From Vannielia sp. (GTDB lineage Bacteria; Pseudomonadota; Alphaproteobacteria; Rhodobacterales; Rhodobacteraceae): a stretch of DNA of 41,615 bases. Made by a program: the position numbers and the translations under genes. Location of the stretch: assembly GCF_029212645.1 (NCBI RefSeq), contig NZ_JARGND010000029.1:1-41615 (forward strand). Direction: 5' to 3'. Positions 40,348-41,615 of the stretch are shown here, one piece after another. The notes beneath the pieces were generated by a model. The model was not told the origin of the DNA. It ran no database searches and was given only the letters and a program-made list of their open reading frames with translations. Position 1 is the stretch's first letter. Every line of letters starts with the position of its first letter.

Positions 40348-40764
40348 ATGAGCAACGTAATCGTCACCGACAGCGGCTTTGCGCCTGATGACTGGACACA
40401 CGGCTTTGCTCCGCTGGCCGATCTGCCCACCGAGGCGGCGGTTGTTGCCGTTGATCTTGCCCCCGAGGATGATCCCACCGCGCTGGCAGATCACCTCCAG
40501 CAGATTGATATGATCCGCGTCGCCTGTCCCAGCTGTGCCGATGGGCGCGGTTTTACCCAGGCCCGCACCCTGCGCCGCGCGGGCTTTCAGGGGCGTCTGC
40601 GGGCCGCTGGCCACGTGATCTCGGATCAATACGCCATGGCCCGGCGCTGCGGCTTTGACGAGGTCGAAATCTCGCCCGACCTTGCCGCCCGCCAGCCCGC
40701 GCCTGAGTGGCAGGCCCGCGCCGACTGGCAGGCGCGGGACTACCAAAACCGGATGCGCGGCTAG
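40348..40764 (+). CDS. DUF934 protein of the sulfur operon
   Basis: A 138-residue protein with VVAVDLAPEDDPTALADHL, IRVACPSCADGRGFTQARTLRR and GHVISDQYAMARRCGFDEVEI, the pattern of DUF934. The family is almost always beside CysI/CysH in proteobacteria. Two cysteines in CPSC and one in RRCGF may be functional. It starts 3 bp after cysH. A helper role in sulfite reduction is inferred from context. Confidence 0.9.
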   Translation: MSNVIVTDSGFAPDDWTHGFAPLADLPTEAAVVAVDLAPEDDPTALADHLQQIDMIRVACPSCADGRGFTQARTLRRAGFQGRLRAAGHVISDQYAMARRCGFDEVEISPDLAARQPAPEWQARADWQARDYQNRMRG

Positions 40765-40789
40765 ATTCTGCGCGACACATTCAGTATTT

Positions 40790-40803
40790 CTGATACAGAT
40801 CAA
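40790..40803. promoter_or_regulatory. Candidate FnrL-type box upstream of fpr
   Basis: CTGAT-ACAG-ATCAA matches the Fnr consensus TTGAT-N4-ATCAA at 9 of 10 positions. It lies 45 bp before the fpr start, suggesting oxygen-dependent control. Confidence 0.45.
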
Positions 40804-40840
40804 AGCACCAGAAAGGCGCCACCCCGATAAGGGCGCGACC

Positions 40841-40852
40841 ATGAGCAAATGA
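40841..40852 (+). other. Three-codon ORF (ATG AGC AAA TGA) overlapping the fpr start
   Basis: ATG at 40841 has AAGGG 8 nt upstream, reads three codons and ends TGA, sharing ATGA with the fpr start at 40849. fpr itself has no separate ribosome site, so re-initiation after this mini-ORF is possible. It could also be chance. Confidence 0.35.
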
Positions 40853-41615
40853 CCGAGCAAAAACCCGTGAACGACACCTCCGCACAGCCCGTAAAAGCCA
40901 CGCCCACCCTGCCCGATGCGCAAACCGTCACCGCCGTCGAGCACTATACCGACCGGCTGTTCTCGTTCCGCTGCACCCGGCCCGCCGCGCTGCGGTTTCG
41001 CTCCGGCGAGTTCGTGATGATCGGCCTCATGGGCGACCCCGATCCAAAAACCGGCAAGCAAAAACCGCTGCTGCGCGCCTATTCCATCGCCTCGCCGTCG
41101 TGGGATGAGGAGCTGGAGTTCTACTCGATCAAGGTGCAGGCCGGCCCGCTCACCTCAAGGCTCCAGCACATCGAACCGGGCGATGAGATCATCCTGCGCC
41201 CCAAGCCCGTGGGCACCCTCGTGCATGACGCGCTTCTGCCCGGCAAGCGGATCTGGTTTTTCGCCACCGGCACCGGCTTTGCGCCCTTTGCATCGCTCCT
41301 GCGCGAGCCGCAAACCTATGAGGATTACGACGAGGTCATCATCACCCACACCTGCCGCGAGGCCGCAGAGCTGACCTATGGTGCCAAGCTGATCGAAAGC
41401 CTCCAGCATGACGAGTTGCTCAACGAGGTGATCGGTGAGGGCTTCTGGAAGAAGATCAAGTATTACCCCACCACGACCCGCGAAGAGAGCCCCAAGATGG
41501 GCCGCATCACCGACCTGATGCGCTCGGGCGAGGCCTTCGCTGACCTCGGCACCGAGCCGCTGAACCCCGAAACAGACCGCGCCATGGTCTGCGGCAACCT
41601 CGCCTTCAACCTCGA
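40849..41615 (+). CDS. fpr: Ferredoxin-NADP(+) reductase (3' end beyond window)
   Basis: The first 255 residues of a bacterial plant-type ferredoxin-NADP reductase. FAD binding is shown by LLRAYSIASPSW and FYSIKVQAGPLTSRLQHI, and the pyridine-nucleotide site by IWFFATGTGFAPFASLLREP, ITHTCREAAELTYG and MVCGNLAFNL at the window edge. Only the last ~30 residues should be missing. It moves electrons between NADPH and ferredoxin or flavodoxin, which could drive the upstream sulfite reductase. A Fnr-type box and its own gap of 84 bp suggest separate control. GTG at 40867 is a less likely start. Confidence 0.94.
   Translation, partial: MTEQKPVNDTSAQPVKATPTLPDAQTVTAVEHYTDRLFSFRCTRPAALRFRSGEFVMIGLMGDPDPKTGKQKPLLRAYSIASPSWDEELEFYSIKVQAGPLTSRLQHIEPGDEIILRPKPVGTLVHDALLPGKRIWFFATGTGFAPFASLLREPQTYEDYDEVIITHTCREAAELTYGAKLIESLQHDELLNEVIGEGFWKKIKYYPTTTREESPKMGRITDLMRSGEAFADLGTEPLNPETDRAMVCGNLAFNL

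Overview
This is a GC-rich chromosomal segment of an alphaproteobacterium, almost certainly Rhodobacteraceae (roseobacter group). Pointers are the lon / HU-like / tRNA-Val neighbourhood, the zwf-pgl-pgi operon, a dctPQM TRAP transporter with its dctBD-like two-component pair, the cobA / DUF2849 / cysI / cysH / DUF934 / fpr sulfite-reduction cluster, and a gene set for methyl-folate and corrinoid chemistry typical of roseobacters. No transposase, integrase, phage gene or CRISPR array was seen. The window is mostly core genome, so the interest lies in one metabolic cluster, a few unusual domain architectures, and the intergenic repeats and hairpins.

Layout. 1-380: two minus-strand tRNA-Val genes, with a 55-bp duplication of the 3' end of one. 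390-3433: HU-like protein and Lon (minus). 3862-7347: membrane protein, possible 35-residue membrane peptide, and a glycosyltransferase-sulfotransferase fusion (plus). 7388-9277: rlmE and Ppx/GppA (minus). 9558-14785: methyl-folate/corrinoid cluster (plus). 15138: tRNA-Gly(CCC). 15299-19099: zwf-pgl-pgi (minus). 19227-21285: HNH protein, esterase and DNA glycosylase (minus). 21364-21579: degenerate ~32-bp tandem repeat. 21695-25625: MFS transporter, DUF2238 protein, EEP-family hydrolase, tgt. 26018-27787: two Fe-S assembly proteins and tpiA (plus). 27911-34846: dctBD-dctPQM (minus). 34892: cytochrome P450. 36258: Lrp-type regulator, divergent from the sulfite-reduction operon that runs off the right edge in fpr.

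How the genes work together. The 9.5-14.8 kb cluster encodes a divergent MTHFR, a pterin-binding methyltransferase, two small proteins, a membrane-anchored Cys-containing protein and a RamA-like ferredoxin/ASKHA corrinoid activator. Together they look like the folate side and the reactivation module of a split B12-dependent methyl-transfer system, most simply a split methionine synthase. The corrinoid-binding and homocysteine-binding parts are not in this window. Two of these proteins end in the same GRRRRRRG tail.

The sulfur cluster supplies siroheme (CobA), reduces APS (CysH) and then sulfite (CysI); the adjacent ferredoxin-NADP reductase is a plausible electron source. The zwf-pgl-pgi operon feeds glucose 6-phosphate into the Entner-Doudoroff and pentose phosphate routes and carries a LacI-type palindrome at its promoter. 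The dct locus senses and imports C4-dicarboxylates. Its regulator has lost the sigma-54 contact loop, a perfect 20-bp palindrome lies upstream of dctP, and strong hairpins separate dctP from dctQM.
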